Assembly (NCBI GenBank): GCA_016196035.1
Contig: JACPYM010000064.1
Coordinates: 164,107 to 228,106 of the forward strand
DNA length: 64,000 bases
DNA from: Acidobacteriota bacterium
Lineage (GTDB): Bacteria > Acidobacteriota > Blastocatellia > RBC074
Reading direction: 5' to 3'
Below are positions 46,478-57,100 of this stretch, piece after piece. A program made the translations under genes and the position numbers. Under the pieces are notes generated by a model. The model saw nothing but the letters and a program-made list of their open reading frames with translations. It searched no databases and was not told the origin of the DNA. The stretch's first letter is position 1, and every line of letters begins with the position of its first letter.

Positions 46478-49400
46478 ATGAAGTACTGCTCGAACTGCCA
46501 AAGTTCATATCCTAATTCCCAAAGTTTCTGTCCCAAGGACGGAACTGTCCTCGCCATGAAAGACCGCTACGGTTTGGCCGGGCGGATCATCGCGGACAAA
46601 TATCAAATTGAAGCCCTCGTCGGCGTCGGTGGCATGAGCGCGGTTTATACGGCGCAACAGATTGGTGTGGGCCGCCGCGTCGCCTTCAAAATTCTGCTGC
46701 CGCATCTCGCCAACAATGCCCAACACGTCGCCAACCTGTTTGAACGCGAAGCCAAAACGGCCGGTCAACTCTCCCACGAAAACATCGCCACCATCTTCGA
46801 CGCCGGCCACACGACTGATGAAATCGCCTACATCGCCATGGAATGGGTGGATGGGCAGACGCTGGAAGACGAAATTGCCCAAAATGGCCCGTTAAGTTTG
46901 GAACGCAGCGCCGTCTTGTTGCGCCAGATTTGCGCGGCGCTCGATGTAGCACATTCCAAAATGATCATTCACCGCGATCTCAAGCCCAGCAACATTATGC
47001 TGGCGCGCCGTAGCGACGGGCAGGAACAGGTCAAAGTGCTTGACTTCGGTCTCGCCAAACTCGCCAATGAAGCGAAAGACGTGTTGGTTTCGACCGCCGT
47101 CGGCACGCCGCATTATGCCAGCCCGGAGCAGTTTCAGACCGGCGCCGAGATTGATGCGCGCACCGATATTTACGCACTGGGCGTGACGGTCTATCAAATG
47201 CTGACGGGGCGCTTGCCGTTCAATTCCGGCTCGGTGCACGAAGTCATCCGCCAACACATGCTCGAAGTGCCGCCGCCAGTCCGTGAGGTACGCCCGGAAA
47301 TTCCGCAATCCATTGACGACCTGGTGCAGCGGATGCTCGCCAAAAATCCGCACTATCGTCCGCAAAAAGCCAGTGAAGTGGTATTTATGTTTGAGCGGGC
47401 TTTGGCCTTAATGCTGGATGATGACCCTTCCATGCATTTGCCACCCGAATTAACCCTGGCCGACCTGCCTTACGGCTCCCACGTGCACGCCAATGCCCAG
47501 CATCACGGACAAACCCGCGGTCTGACCGAAGAGGATGCCCACACGACGAGCAATCCGTTTCAAGTCCGTTCGCACCGCAGCGGCGGAGCCAATAACTTCC
47601 AAACGCGTTCACAACGCTCATCGGGGCTTGGTTCGCGCGTCAACCTGCTCGACGATAATTTGGACTATCCGAGCCTGGCGGAGCTGGCCACTTCGGCACT
47701 CGCCCCGCCCCCCAACCGTTTCTTGCGCTGGTTCAAACAGCACAAAGTAGCGGCTGCCTGGGCCGTGGCGACTTTCCTCTTGCTGTCCTCGTTGGGCGTT
47801 TTCTTCGCCGCCAAACCGCTCCTGACAGAAAAAGACACCGTGCTCGTCGCCGATTTCATCAATAAAACGCAGGATGATGTTTTTGATGTCGCGCTGAAAC
47901 ACGCGCTGACAGTGCAATTGGCGCAATCGCCCTTTCTGAATCTTTTCCCCGAAGATAAGGTGCGCGAAACCCTGAAATTTATGGGCCGCAAGCCAGACGA
48001 GCAGCTTAGCCGCGACATCGCGCGTGAAATTGGGCAGCGGCAAGGCTTGAAGGCGATTATCGTGGGGCGCATTGATAAAATCGCCAATCACTACGCCATC
48101 TCGTTACAGGCGATCAACAGCCAAACGGGCGAGGCGTTCGGCGACACGCTGGTCGAGGCGCAAAGCAAAGACCAGGTGCTGCAAGCGCTCGGCCAGGCGG
48201 CCACCGAGTTTCGGCAGAAGCTGGGCGAATCGCTGAGTTCCCTCGAAAAGTTCAACAAACCGATCCAGGACGCCACCACCTCTTCGCTCGACGCGCTCAA
48301 GGCCTATTCGCTCGGACGCGAACAGAACAGCCTGCGCGGCAATCCCAATGAAGCCTTGGCGCTTTACCAACGCGCCATTCAACTCGATCCCAATTTCGCC
48401 CTGGCCTATATCGGCCTGGCTACCATTTATGCCAACAAGGGCGAAACGGAGTTGAGCGCCGCCAATGCCGAGCGCGCCTTCCAATTGATTGACCGTGTGA
48501 GCGAATCTGAGAAACTCACCGCCGCCTTCTTTTACCACTACCTGGTGATGGGCGATTTGGAAAAAGCCATCGAGACCTTGCGGTTGGCCCATCAAACCTA
48601 TCCGCGCTCGGCTTCGCCGCTGATCAATCTATCGGTCAGCCTGGGGCAGATGGGCTTGTTTGAAGCCGCGCTGAATCAGGCGCAGGAAGCCATCAAGATT
48701 GACCCGCGCAACCTGCGCGCCTTGCATAACCGGGTCGAGTTGCTGATTCGTCTCAATCGTTTCGCTGAGGCCAATGCGGCCCTCAGTGAAATGACGGCGC
48801 AGAAATTCGACACGGCCGCGATGCACGGATTGCTTTTCCAATTGGGCATGGCGCAAGACGATCCGGCCTTGGTGCAGCAGCAGATCAATTGGGCCTTGAG
48901 TAAGCAGGATGACAACCGCGCGCTCACCTGGCAGGCCCAGACAGCCGCCTTTCACGGGAAATTACGCGAAGCCGCGCGGCATTATCAAAATCTTGGGGAA
49001 TTAAACAAACAGCCCGCGCAACAAGCCTCCATTCAGACTTCGCTGGCCTTGCGCCAGGCTCTCTTTGGGCTGGAAGCCGAAGCGCGCACCACGCTCACCA
49101 GCGCGCTGGCTCTCTCGCGCAATGCGTTTGTCAAATATGCCGTCAGCAACCAGACACCTTACGGAGCGTTCGCGTTGGCGCTGGCGGGCGATAGCCAGCA
49201 GGCCCAGGCTTTGATCGCCGAAACCGCGCAACAAGCCCCGAAAAATACGCTAGCCAACAATCTTTGGTTGCCCGTGACCAGTGCCGCCATTGCGCTCAAA
49301 CAGGTGCAACCGGAAAAAGCCATTGAAGCGCTGCGTCCGGTCAGTACTTACGATCCGGCGGCCATTTATACCTCCGTCTGGCTGCGCGGGCAGGCTTATT

Positions 49401-49645
49401 TGCGCTTGAACAAGGGGCGCGAAGCCGCCGGTGAATTCCAGAAGTTACTGACACAGCGCGGCTGGGAACCGGCTTCGGTCTTTTATCCGCTTTCGGAACT
49501 CGGTTTGGCGCGGGCCTATGCCCAACTGGGCGATGCCGCCGAAGCGCGTAAACATTACCAAGCACTCTTCAAATTCTGGCGCGAAGCAGACGCCGATTTG
49601 CCCGTCCTCACCGCCGCCAAACGAGAGTTCGCGGCCCTGCGCTGA
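46478..49645 (+). CDS. Zinc-ribbon Ser/Thr kinase with TolB-like and TPR sensor region (kinase 1)
   Basis: 1,055 residues from the ATG at 46478 (GGAGG seven bases upstream). The N-terminus is a short zinc ribbon (CSNC at 4-7, FCPKDG at about 17-22). The kinase domain spans about 36-310: glycine loop VGVGGMSAVY, VAFKIL lysine, HRDLKPSN, DFGLAK, GTPHYASPEQF. A polar linker leads to one membrane segment at about 424-445 (AVATFLLLSSLGVFFAAK). Beyond it lies a TolB/CsgG-like region (VLVADFINKT, about 455-600) and TPR repeats to the end. Topology: kinase inside, sensor outside. First of five tandem paralogues; the 227-bp gap after it holds no gene. Confidence 0.92.
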   Translation: MKYCSNCQSSYPNSQSFCPKDGTVLAMKDRYGLAGRIIADKYQIEALVGVGGMSAVYTAQQIGVGRRVAFKILLPHLANNAQHVANLFEREAKTAGQLSHENIATIFDAGHTTDEIAYIAMEWVDGQTLEDEIAQNGPLSLERSAVLLRQICAALDVAHSKMIIHRDLKPSNIMLARRSDGQEQVKVLDFGLAKLANEAKDVLVSTAVGTPHYASPEQFQTGAEIDARTDIYALGVTVYQMLTGRLPFNSGSVHEVIRQHMLEVPPPVREVRPEIPQSIDDLVQRMLAKNPHYRPQKASEVVFMFERALALMLDDDPSMHLPPELTLADLPYGSHVHANAQHHGQTRGLTEEDAHTTSNPFQVRSHRSGGANNFQTRSQRSSGLGSRVNLLDDNLDYPSLAELATSALAPPPNRFLRWFKQHKVAAAWAVATFLLLSSLGVFFAAKPLLTEKDTVLVADFINKTQDDVFDVALKHALTVQLAQSPFLNLFPEDKVRETLKFMGRKPDEQLSRDIAREIGQRQGLKAIIVGRIDKIANHYAISLQAINSQTGEAFGDTLVEAQSKDQVLQALGQAATEFRQKLGESLSSLEKFNKPIQDATTSSLDALKAYSLGREQNSLRGNPNEALALYQRAIQLDPNFALAYIGLATIYANKGETELSAANAERAFQLIDRVSESEKLTAAFFYHYLVMGDLEKAIETLRLAHQTYPRSASPLINLSVSLGQMGLFEAALNQAQEAIKIDPRNLRALHNRVELLIRLNRFAEANAALSEMTAQKFDTAAMHGLLFQLGMAQDDPALVQQQINWALSKQDDNRALTWQAQTAAFHGKLREAARHYQNLGELNKQPAQQASIQTSLALRQALFGLEAEARTTLTSALALSRNAFVKYAVSNQTPYGAFALALAGDSQQAQALIAETAQQAPKNTLANNLWLPVTSAAIALKQVQPEKAIEALRPVSTYDPAAIYTSVWLRGQAYLRLNKGREAAGEFQKLLTQRGWEPASVFYPLSELGLARAYAQLGDAAEARKHYQALFKFWREADADLPVLTAAKREFAALR

Positions 49646-49872
49646 ACACCGTGACGGCTGCCTGCGGACAGGTAAGCCGGAACGCGGGCCAAGCTTCGGC
49701 AGATCGCCGGGCCGTTTTGGACTTGCCGCTTTTCCCAAGTCAAAGCAGCAGGTTTTCCACCTTTGGGCGGGAACCTTGAGCGTCGCTCAATGGCCCGCCG
49801 AATATTTTCAACCGGTTATTCGCTTAGCAGTATTCGGTGATTTGGTTTTGTTTAGGTGTCTGGAGGTTTTGA

Positions 49873-52800
49873 ATGAAATACTGCCCGCAATGCCAACGTC
49901 ATTACGCGATTTCGCACAGCGTTTGTCAGAATGATGGCGCAGCGTTGCTCATCAAAGACCTCTATGGTCTGACGGGCCGCATCATCAATGACAAGTATCG
50001 GATCGAATCAATGCTCACCATTGGCGGGATGAGCGCCGTTTACCGTGCCCGCCAGATCGGCGTCGAGCGGCAGGTAGCCTTCAAAATCCTGCTGCCTAAC
50101 CTGGCCGTCAATGATCAAAACATGTTGGTGCTGTTCGAACGCGAAGCCCGCACTGCCGGGCGCTTGACGCACGAAAACATCGCGACCGTTCACGATGCGG
50201 GCCGGACGCCGGACGAATTGGCCTACATCGTGATGGAATGGCTGGAAGGCAAAACACTCGAAGAGGAATTCAATAACGGGGGGCAGATGAGCTATCGGCG
50301 CATGCTGCACCTCTTGCGCCAGATCGCCGCCGCCCTGGACACCGCGCACGCCCAGGGCGTGATTCACCGCGATTTGAAACCCGCCAACATTATGATTTTG
50401 CCGCGCGGCGCGCGCGGCGATGAAGATCGCGATCTGGTCAAAGTACTCGATTTCGGCCTCGCCAAAGTCACCAGTGAAAGCACCGACCTGCAAGTCTCTT
50501 CGGCCCTGGGCACGCCGCATTACGCCAGCCCCGAACAATTCCGCATCGGTGAGGAGATTGATGGGCGCTCAGACATTTACTCGCTCGGCGTCATCCTTTA
50601 CCGCATGCTGACGGGCTTTCTGCCGTTCGAGGCAACCAGCGTACACGCCCTCATTCGCCTGCATTTGCTCGAAACGCCGCCGCCTTTGCGCAACCGTCGG
50701 GCCGACGTGCCCAGCGAAGTCGAGTATCTGGTCAATCGCATGCTCGCCAAGACGCCGCATTACCGGCCCGGCACCGCCGGTGAAGCCATCGAAGCGTTGG
50801 AACAGTCCTTGCGCGAGCATTTCTCCAGCGGGGAGTTGTTTGCCAATGGCAGTTCCGGCAATCACAAAAACAGCTTTGCCACGAGCACTCTTTCAGGCAA
50901 TTACACGACGCGCTCACTGACGGCCTTTAGCAATTTCAGCGAACCCCAGAGCGGTAAATATGGCACCCCCTCCGGCCCGCAGACCGCGCCACTTGGCGTC
51001 CTCAATTCCGGTAATCATACGGTTGAAACGAATGGCGCAACAGCCAATCTAGCTAGCGGCAACCAAGCCTCCTCTGGCCAGGTCAAATCCACCGGAACAT
51101 TACCCGCGACGTTGGCAGGCGCAACGTTTGTCTCGGTCAACGCCGCCAACGGCTCGAACGCCAGCAGCGTGACCTCGAACACCACGACCAATCTAGCCGT
51201 GCCGGCCGGATTCCTGTCCAGCCGCTTCGCCGCCCAGGCCGTCAAAGCCGCCAAAGACCCGAAGAAAGTCGCCCTGGTGCTGGTTTGCGCGGTGGCCATT
51301 GGGCTGGCGCTGTTCTCGTTGATTCGCCGAGGCCGCGCGCCGTTGACCGGAAAAGACACGATCCTGCTGGGCGACATCAACAACACGACGGGCGAAGAGG
51401 TCTTCGATAAAACGCTCAAACCCGCCCTAACCGTGCAATTGGCGCAATCGCCGTTTCTGAACTTGCTGGGCGAAGACAAAGTGCGCGAGACGCTCGGTTT
51501 CATGAGCCGTCCGCCCGACACGCGACTGACGCGCGACATCGCCCGCGAAATCGCGTTGCGGCGCGGATTGAAGGCCACCCTGATCGGTCAACTCGACAAG
51601 CTCGATCAAAGCTACAGCCTGCGGCTCGAACTGGTGAACAGCCAAACCGGCGAAACGCTCACGCGCGCGTTGGCCGAAGCTCCCGGCAAAGACAACGTGT
51701 TGAAAGCCTTGGGTCAGGCCGCCCTCAAATTGCGCGAAGAGTTGGGCGAATCGCTCAACACCGTCAAGAAATTCAATGCGCCCATCGAGCAGGCCACGAC
51801 CGCTTCGCTCGATGCCTTGAAAGCCTACACGCTCGGCGGCGAACAGCTTTATCAGAATGCCAATCCCTTCGAGGCCATTCCGTTTTATCAACGCGCCATC
51901 GAACTCGATCCGAACTTCGCCATGCCCTATCACGCGTTGGGCGCGCTTTACGGCGAGACCGGGCAGGCGCGCTTGAGCGCCGAAAACGCCACCAAGGCCT
52001 ACAACCTGCGCGAGCGCGTCAGCGAACGCGAACGCCTGACCATTACCGCGCTGTACCATTCAGTCGTTACCGGTGACGCCAACAAGGCGCTCGAAACCTA
52101 TCGCCTGATGGCCCAGACCTATCCCAACGATGCGCAAGCGCATATCGGCCAAGCCAAACTCCTGTTGCTACTAGGCCAGCCGCAACAGGCGCTGGACGAA
52201 GCCGAGACGGCGTTGCGCCTCGCTCCCGCTGAAGTCAATGCGCACAATCTGCAAGCCAGCGCGCTGCTCCGGCTCAACCGCTTCGACGAAGCCAAACAGA
52301 AAATCGAACAGGCCCGCGCGCAAAAGCTCGACGGTGTGGGTCTGCGCACGGCCCTCTTCCAACTCGCCTTTTTGCAAGGCAACGGCGATTTGTTGAAACA
52401 GCAGATTGATTGGGCGCGCGAACATCAACTCGAAGACAAAGCCCTGGATTGGCAGGCGCAGGTCGCCGCCGCCAATGGCGGCATCAAGCAAGCCGCCGCC
52501 GAGTGGCGCAAGGCGATTGATCTGAACCAGCAACGCGGTCGCGAAGAGTTGAGCGCCGGTTATGCGCTGGCCGCCGGGATTCGCCTGGCCTTGAGCGATC
52601 AGCCAACCGCAGCGCTGAAATTATTGGATGAAGCCGAGACGCTGGCGCCGGATGGTTTCTTGAGCCACGCGCTCAACACCAATTTACCGTTCGGCCCGTT
52701 CACTTACGCGCTCGCCGCCAAGCCGGAGAAAGCGCAAGCGCTGGCCGACGAACTCAGTCACAAGCGTCCGCAAAATCTGTTGTTCAACAACGCCTGGCTG

Positions 52801-53175
52801 CCGCTCACGCGCGCCTTGCGAGCCGTGCAAGCCAACCAGGCCGAGCAAGCGCTGGAAATGCTCCGGCCCGCAGCAGCCTATGAGAACGGCACCCAGCATT
52901 ATTTCAATTGGGTACGCGGTCTGGCGCTGCTGAATCTCAAGCGCGGCCCGGAAGCCGCTGCCGAATTTCAAAAGATTCTCTCGCAGCGCGGCGCTGATCC
53001 GGTTTCGCTGCTTTATCCGCTGGCCCATCTGGCGATGGCGCGCGCCCAGGCAGTGGCCAATGATCGCGCACGCGCGCGCATTTACTACAAGGATTTCTTC
53101 ACGCTCTGGAAAGGGGCCGACGCCGATTTGCCGGTGCTGGCCGAAGCTAAAAAGGAGTTTGCTGCTTTGAAATAA
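49873..53175 (+). CDS. Zinc-ribbon Ser/Thr kinase with TolB-like and TPR sensor region (kinase 2)
   Basis: 1,100 residues, with the same order as kinase 1: zinc ribbon (CPQC at 4-7, VCQNDG), kinase domain about 36-310 with IGGMSAVYRA, HRDLKPAN and DFGLAKV, a long Ser/Thr/Asn-rich linker (about 320-455), a membrane segment at about 465-487 (ALVLVCAVAIGLALFSLI), then ILLGDINNTTGEEVFD and TPR helices. The linker is the most divergent part compared with its paralogues, whereas the region around LAQSPFLN and the TPR segment IELDPNFA stay close. TCTGGAGG lies six bases before the ATG. Confidence 0.92.
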   Translation: MKYCPQCQRHYAISHSVCQNDGAALLIKDLYGLTGRIINDKYRIESMLTIGGMSAVYRARQIGVERQVAFKILLPNLAVNDQNMLVLFEREARTAGRLTHENIATVHDAGRTPDELAYIVMEWLEGKTLEEEFNNGGQMSYRRMLHLLRQIAAALDTAHAQGVIHRDLKPANIMILPRGARGDEDRDLVKVLDFGLAKVTSESTDLQVSSALGTPHYASPEQFRIGEEIDGRSDIYSLGVILYRMLTGFLPFEATSVHALIRLHLLETPPPLRNRRADVPSEVEYLVNRMLAKTPHYRPGTAGEAIEALEQSLREHFSSGELFANGSSGNHKNSFATSTLSGNYTTRSLTAFSNFSEPQSGKYGTPSGPQTAPLGVLNSGNHTVETNGATANLASGNQASSGQVKSTGTLPATLAGATFVSVNAANGSNASSVTSNTTTNLAVPAGFLSSRFAAQAVKAAKDPKKVALVLVCAVAIGLALFSLIRRGRAPLTGKDTILLGDINNTTGEEVFDKTLKPALTVQLAQSPFLNLLGEDKVRETLGFMSRPPDTRLTRDIAREIALRRGLKATLIGQLDKLDQSYSLRLELVNSQTGETLTRALAEAPGKDNVLKALGQAALKLREELGESLNTVKKFNAPIEQATTASLDALKAYTLGGEQLYQNANPFEAIPFYQRAIELDPNFAMPYHALGALYGETGQARLSAENATKAYNLRERVSERERLTITALYHSVVTGDANKALETYRLMAQTYPNDAQAHIGQAKLLLLLGQPQQALDEAETALRLAPAEVNAHNLQASALLRLNRFDEAKQKIEQARAQKLDGVGLRTALFQLAFLQGNGDLLKQQIDWAREHQLEDKALDWQAQVAAANGGIKQAAAEWRKAIDLNQQRGREELSAGYALAAGIRLALSDQPTAALKLLDEAETLAPDGFLSHALNTNLPFGPFTYALAAKPEKAQALADELSHKRPQNLLFNNAWLPLTRALRAVQANQAEQALEMLRPAAAYENGTQHYFNWVRGLALLNLKRGPEAAAEFQKILSQRGADPVSLLYPLAHLAMARAQAVANDRARARIYYKDFFTLWKGADADLPVLAEAKKEFAALK

Positions 53176-53179
53176 TCGG

Positions 53180-53292
53180 GGCTTATGCAAATCGCGAAGG
53201 TGTTTGCCACAGCGGTCTGCGGCCACGGCAAGCGGACATTTTGCCCCGCTTACCGTCACCGCAACATCACGGTGGCCACCTTTGCATAAGCC
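53180..53292. repeat. Inverted repeat after kinase 2 (possible terminator)
   Basis: GGCTTATGCAAA at 53180-53191 is perfectly inverted as TTTGCATAAGCC at 53281-53292, with further pairing inside (GGTG/CACC and nearby GGCCAC). It starts within 10 bp of the kinase 2 stop. It may end transcription or be another palindromic element. The rest of the gap to 53491 shows no gene. Confidence 0.6.
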
Positions 53293-53491
53293 TTGAGACC
53301 GACTTTGTCTGGCGGTGTGGTGCCATTTTCCATCGTCAGTATTCAAAGGTCATTTGCCCTGAAAACGCCCCACCCGGCCTTTCAGGACAAGGTGCTTTTG
53401 AACTGCCCTTCATGGGAAGGCACTTGCTGCCTCTCCGCAACCACGACCACACACCCGCGCCAGACACGCGGGTTCCCCTAGTGGAGGAGAC

Positions 53492-53914
53492 ATGAACCAT
53501 CGTTTGAAGCACACAGGTGCTGATTCACTTACCCCAAACTACCGCCCAACGGCTGGCGCGCCGCCTACACACCACGGCCAGCCCGGCTTCCGTAACCGCA
53601 ACGCGCATGAGCTTGACCCCGTCGCGGCACCGCTTGCCGGAGCCAGCAACGCCGTCTTTGCTCCACCGCCGACATTCAATCAACCGCCCCGGGTGAGTTT
53701 TGTTGCGCTCAGCGACAGAATTGCCAGCCAGACGCCAGACCAAGCTTCCCCCTCGAAGCAGGTCAGGCGCGCTGAACGGTCCGGGCTTCGGTTGAATTTT
53801 AACGCCCTCACCACAGCCGTTCGCACGCTGCGTCGAGACCCGCAAAATCTGACGCTGGCGCTTTTGCTTACGCTGCTGGCGGGCGCCTCCGTTCTTTATC
53901 TTTATGCTGGTTGA
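53492..53914 (+). CDS. Small tail-anchored membrane protein within kinase array
   Basis: A 140-residue protein with a strong start (GGAGGAG six bases before the ATG). The first ~110 residues are rich in Pro, Ala, Thr and Arg and look disordered; a single hydrophobic segment at about 119-138 (LTLALLLTLLAGASVLYLY) ends the protein. I do not recognise a family. Its position between kinases 2 and 3, its length and the basic cytoplasmic part make it a candidate substrate or adaptor of the kinases; that is inference only. Confidence 0.65.
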   Translation: MNHRLKHTGADSLTPNYRPTAGAPPTHHGQPGFRNRNAHELDPVAAPLAGASNAVFAPPPTFNQPPRVSFVALSDRIASQTPDQASPSKQVRRAERSGLRLNFNALTTAVRTLRRDPQNLTLALLLTLLAGASVLYLYAG

Positions 53915-53983
53915 ACAGCGTGTGCCTGGTCAACCCGAGGCGGTGACGCGCTGCATCAGGTTGACCAGGCAAAGCCGCTGTTC
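53913..53983 (+). terminator. Stem-loop terminator-like structure
   Basis: GAACAGCG...TGCCTGGTCAACC (53913-53935) pairs with GGTTGACCAGGCAAAGCCGCTGTTC (53959-53983). It overlaps the stop codon of the small membrane-protein gene. No T-tract follows, so function as a terminator is uncertain. Confidence 0.5.
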
Positions 53984-54100
53984 AGTATCGTCAGCGGTTG
54001 GCGCGCACGGCTTTAGACCGGACGCGCTGGCCGCCGACTGTAGCAGCCAGTTGAAATCGTAGCTTTCCCGGTGTGCCGGGAGCACTCAGTGAGGTGCCAG

Positions 54101-57100
54101 ATGAAGTATTGTTTGAGATGCCAGCGCTCTTATCCGCCCAGCCAGGCGTTTTGTTTGGAAGACGGCGAGCCGCTTTCGCTGAAAGACCTCTACGGCCTGA
54201 CGGGCCGCATCATCGCCGATAAATATGAAATCACGGCCCTGGCCGCCGTCGGCGGGATGAGCGCCATCTATCGCGCGCATCAGATCGGCGTGCACCGGCC
54301 CGTGGCCTTCAAAATCCTCTTGCCCAACATCGCCGTCAACAACGCGGACATGCCTTATCTGTTCGCGCGCGAAGCCCAATTGGCGGGACGGCTTTCGCAC
54401 GAGAACATCGCTACCATTTATGACGCTGGCGAAACCGAAGACCACGTCGCTTACATCGTGATGGAATGGCTGGAAGGACACACGCTGGAAGCCGAGTTGC
54501 ACGCGCGCCGTTATCTCAGCTACGAACGCATCGGTTTTCTCTTGCAGCAGGTGGGGGCCGCGCTGGATGCCGCTCACGAAATCAACATCATCCACCGCGA
54601 TCTGAAACCCGCGAACATCATGATCACCAAACGGCCCGATGGCAGCGAACGAGTCAAGGTCTTCGATTTCGGCCTGGCCAAAGTCATCGCCGACAGCGTG
54701 GACATCAAAGTCTCCTCCGCCCTGGGCACGCCGCATTACGCCAGCCCCGAACAATTCCGCACCGGCGAAGAGATCGGCCCCAGCTCCGATATTTATACGC
54801 TGGGGGCCATGCTCTATCGGCTCTTGACGGGCCGTTTCCCCTTTGAGGCCGCCAATGTCCACGAATTGATTCGCTCGCATTTGCTCGAAACGCCGCCGCC
54901 GCTTTCCCTGTATCGTCCCGGCATTCCCAGCGAGATCGAGAATCTGATCAATCGCACGCTGGCCAAGACGCCGCATTACCGGCCACGCCATGCGTCAGAG
55001 GTGGCCTACGAATTTATCGAGGCCGTCCGCGACTTGCCCGATTACGAATTAGGCGGCGAATTGCTGGCCAGTGAAGAGAATCTGCACATCAACAGCAATC
55101 CCTGGCACAGCAACAGCGGGCACAATTCGGGGTCAAATTCGGGCGGCACTTCCGGTTTGAACGCGGGCAACTCAGGGCGCCGCTCCGGTTCCGGCGCCAG
55201 CAGCCGTAGCGGCTCAACACGCATTGAACCTGTCAGTTTCAATCGGCCTACGAATAGCCCCTTTGATTCCCCTAGCGTCAGGCGTTCGGGGAATTACGTT
55301 TACACGGGCGCACCGGAAGCCAATTCTTACGATGCGCCCGCTTATTCGCCGCTGAATTCCACGCAGGAATTGGACGTGCCACCAGCCATTCCGCCGCCGC
55401 CCGAACCGTCCTCGAAATTGCGCCGCGCAGGGTTGGGCGTCTTGGCGTTGGCCTTGCTCGGCAGCCTGTGGGTGGGCTATCAATTCTTCCGCACCAAACT
55501 CACGCTGACCGAAAAAGACACGATCCTGCTGGCCGACATCAGCAATGCCACGGGCGAAGACGTGTTTGACCGCACGCTGAAACAAGCCCTCTCCGTGCAA
55601 CTGGCGCAATCGCCCTTCCTGAATATGCTAGGCGACGACAAGGTGCGCGAGACCTTGCGCTTTATGAATCGCAAGGCCGATGAACGTCTCACGCGTGAAG
55701 TCGCGCGCGAGATCGCGTTACGGTTGGGCTTAAAAGCGGCCATCGCCGGGCAGATCAACAAACTCGACCGCCACTATTCGATCACGCTCGAAGCCCTCAA
55801 CGCCCAAAGCGGCGAACCCTTTGCGCAAACGCTGGTCGAAGCCGACGGCAAAGACAACGTCATCAAAGCGCTGGGCCAGGCCGCCGCCGAATTGCGCGAA
55901 CGCCTGGGCGAATCGCTCAGTTCGATTCAAAAATTCAACGCGCCAATTGATCAGGCCACGACGTCATCGCTCGATGCCTTGAAAGCCTATTCGCAAGGCC
56001 GCGACCAATACAGTTTGAAAGACAATTACATCGAAGGCGTCGCCTTGTATAAACGCGCCATCGAACTCGATCCGAATTTCGCGCTGGCTTACAACGGGCT
56101 GAGCATCATTTACATGAACACCGGCCAGGGCGAATTGGCGATTGAATACGCCGGTAAAGCCTATAACCTGCGCGAACGTGTCAGCGAACGCGAGCGCTTG
56201 GCGATTGCCGCGTCTTACTTCCTGGTCAATGGCGAAGTCGAGCGCGCCATCGAAGCGCAACGCCTGACCGTGCAAACCTATCCGCGCCTGGTCGCGCCGC
56301 ACGTCAATCTCTCGGTCTGTCTCAACCGCTTGGGCCAGTTGGAAGCCGCCGTCGCCGAAACCAAAGAGGCCGTGCGCCTCGATCCGACCAACGGCACGGC
56401 CTATCAAAACCAGGCTGATTTGCTGGTGCGTTTGGGGCGCGAGGACGAAGCGCTGCAAGTTATCGCCGCCGCGCAAGCCCAGAAACTGGATCGGCTGGGC
56501 TTCCGCGCCACGCTCTTCCAAATCGGCTTTCTGAAAGGCGATGGCGCGTTGATGCAACAGCAACTGGCCTGGGTCAAAGGCAAGCCGGATGAATTCCGCA
56601 GCTATGAATGGCAGGCGCAAACGCTGGCTTATGAGGGCCGTCTGCGCGAAGCCGACGAGTTGTATCGCCGCGCGATGGAAGGCGCCCGGCAGCGCAATCT
56701 GACCGAAGTGGTCGTCTCGCTGGCCATGCAAAATGCCTTGCGCCAGGCGCTGGGCGGCAACACTAAGGCGGCGCAAAAGCTGTTAGACGAAGCCGTCACC
56801 CTGTCGCCCACGACCTTCTCGCTTTATTCGGCCAGCAAGGCCGCGCCCTTCGGGCCGTTGATGCTGGCCCTGGGCGGCGCGGTGCAACAGGCCGAAGCTT
56901 TTGACGCCGAATTGGTCAAACGCCAGCCGCACAACACACTGGCCAATTCGATCTGGCTGCCGTTGAGCCGCGCGGCAATCGCGCTGCAACGCAATCAACC
57001 GGACAAGGCGCTCGAACTCTTGCGCACGGTTTCCAATTACGAAGCCGGCGCGTTTTTCTATCCCGCCTGGTTGCGGGCTAACGCGCTGTTGAAATTGAAG

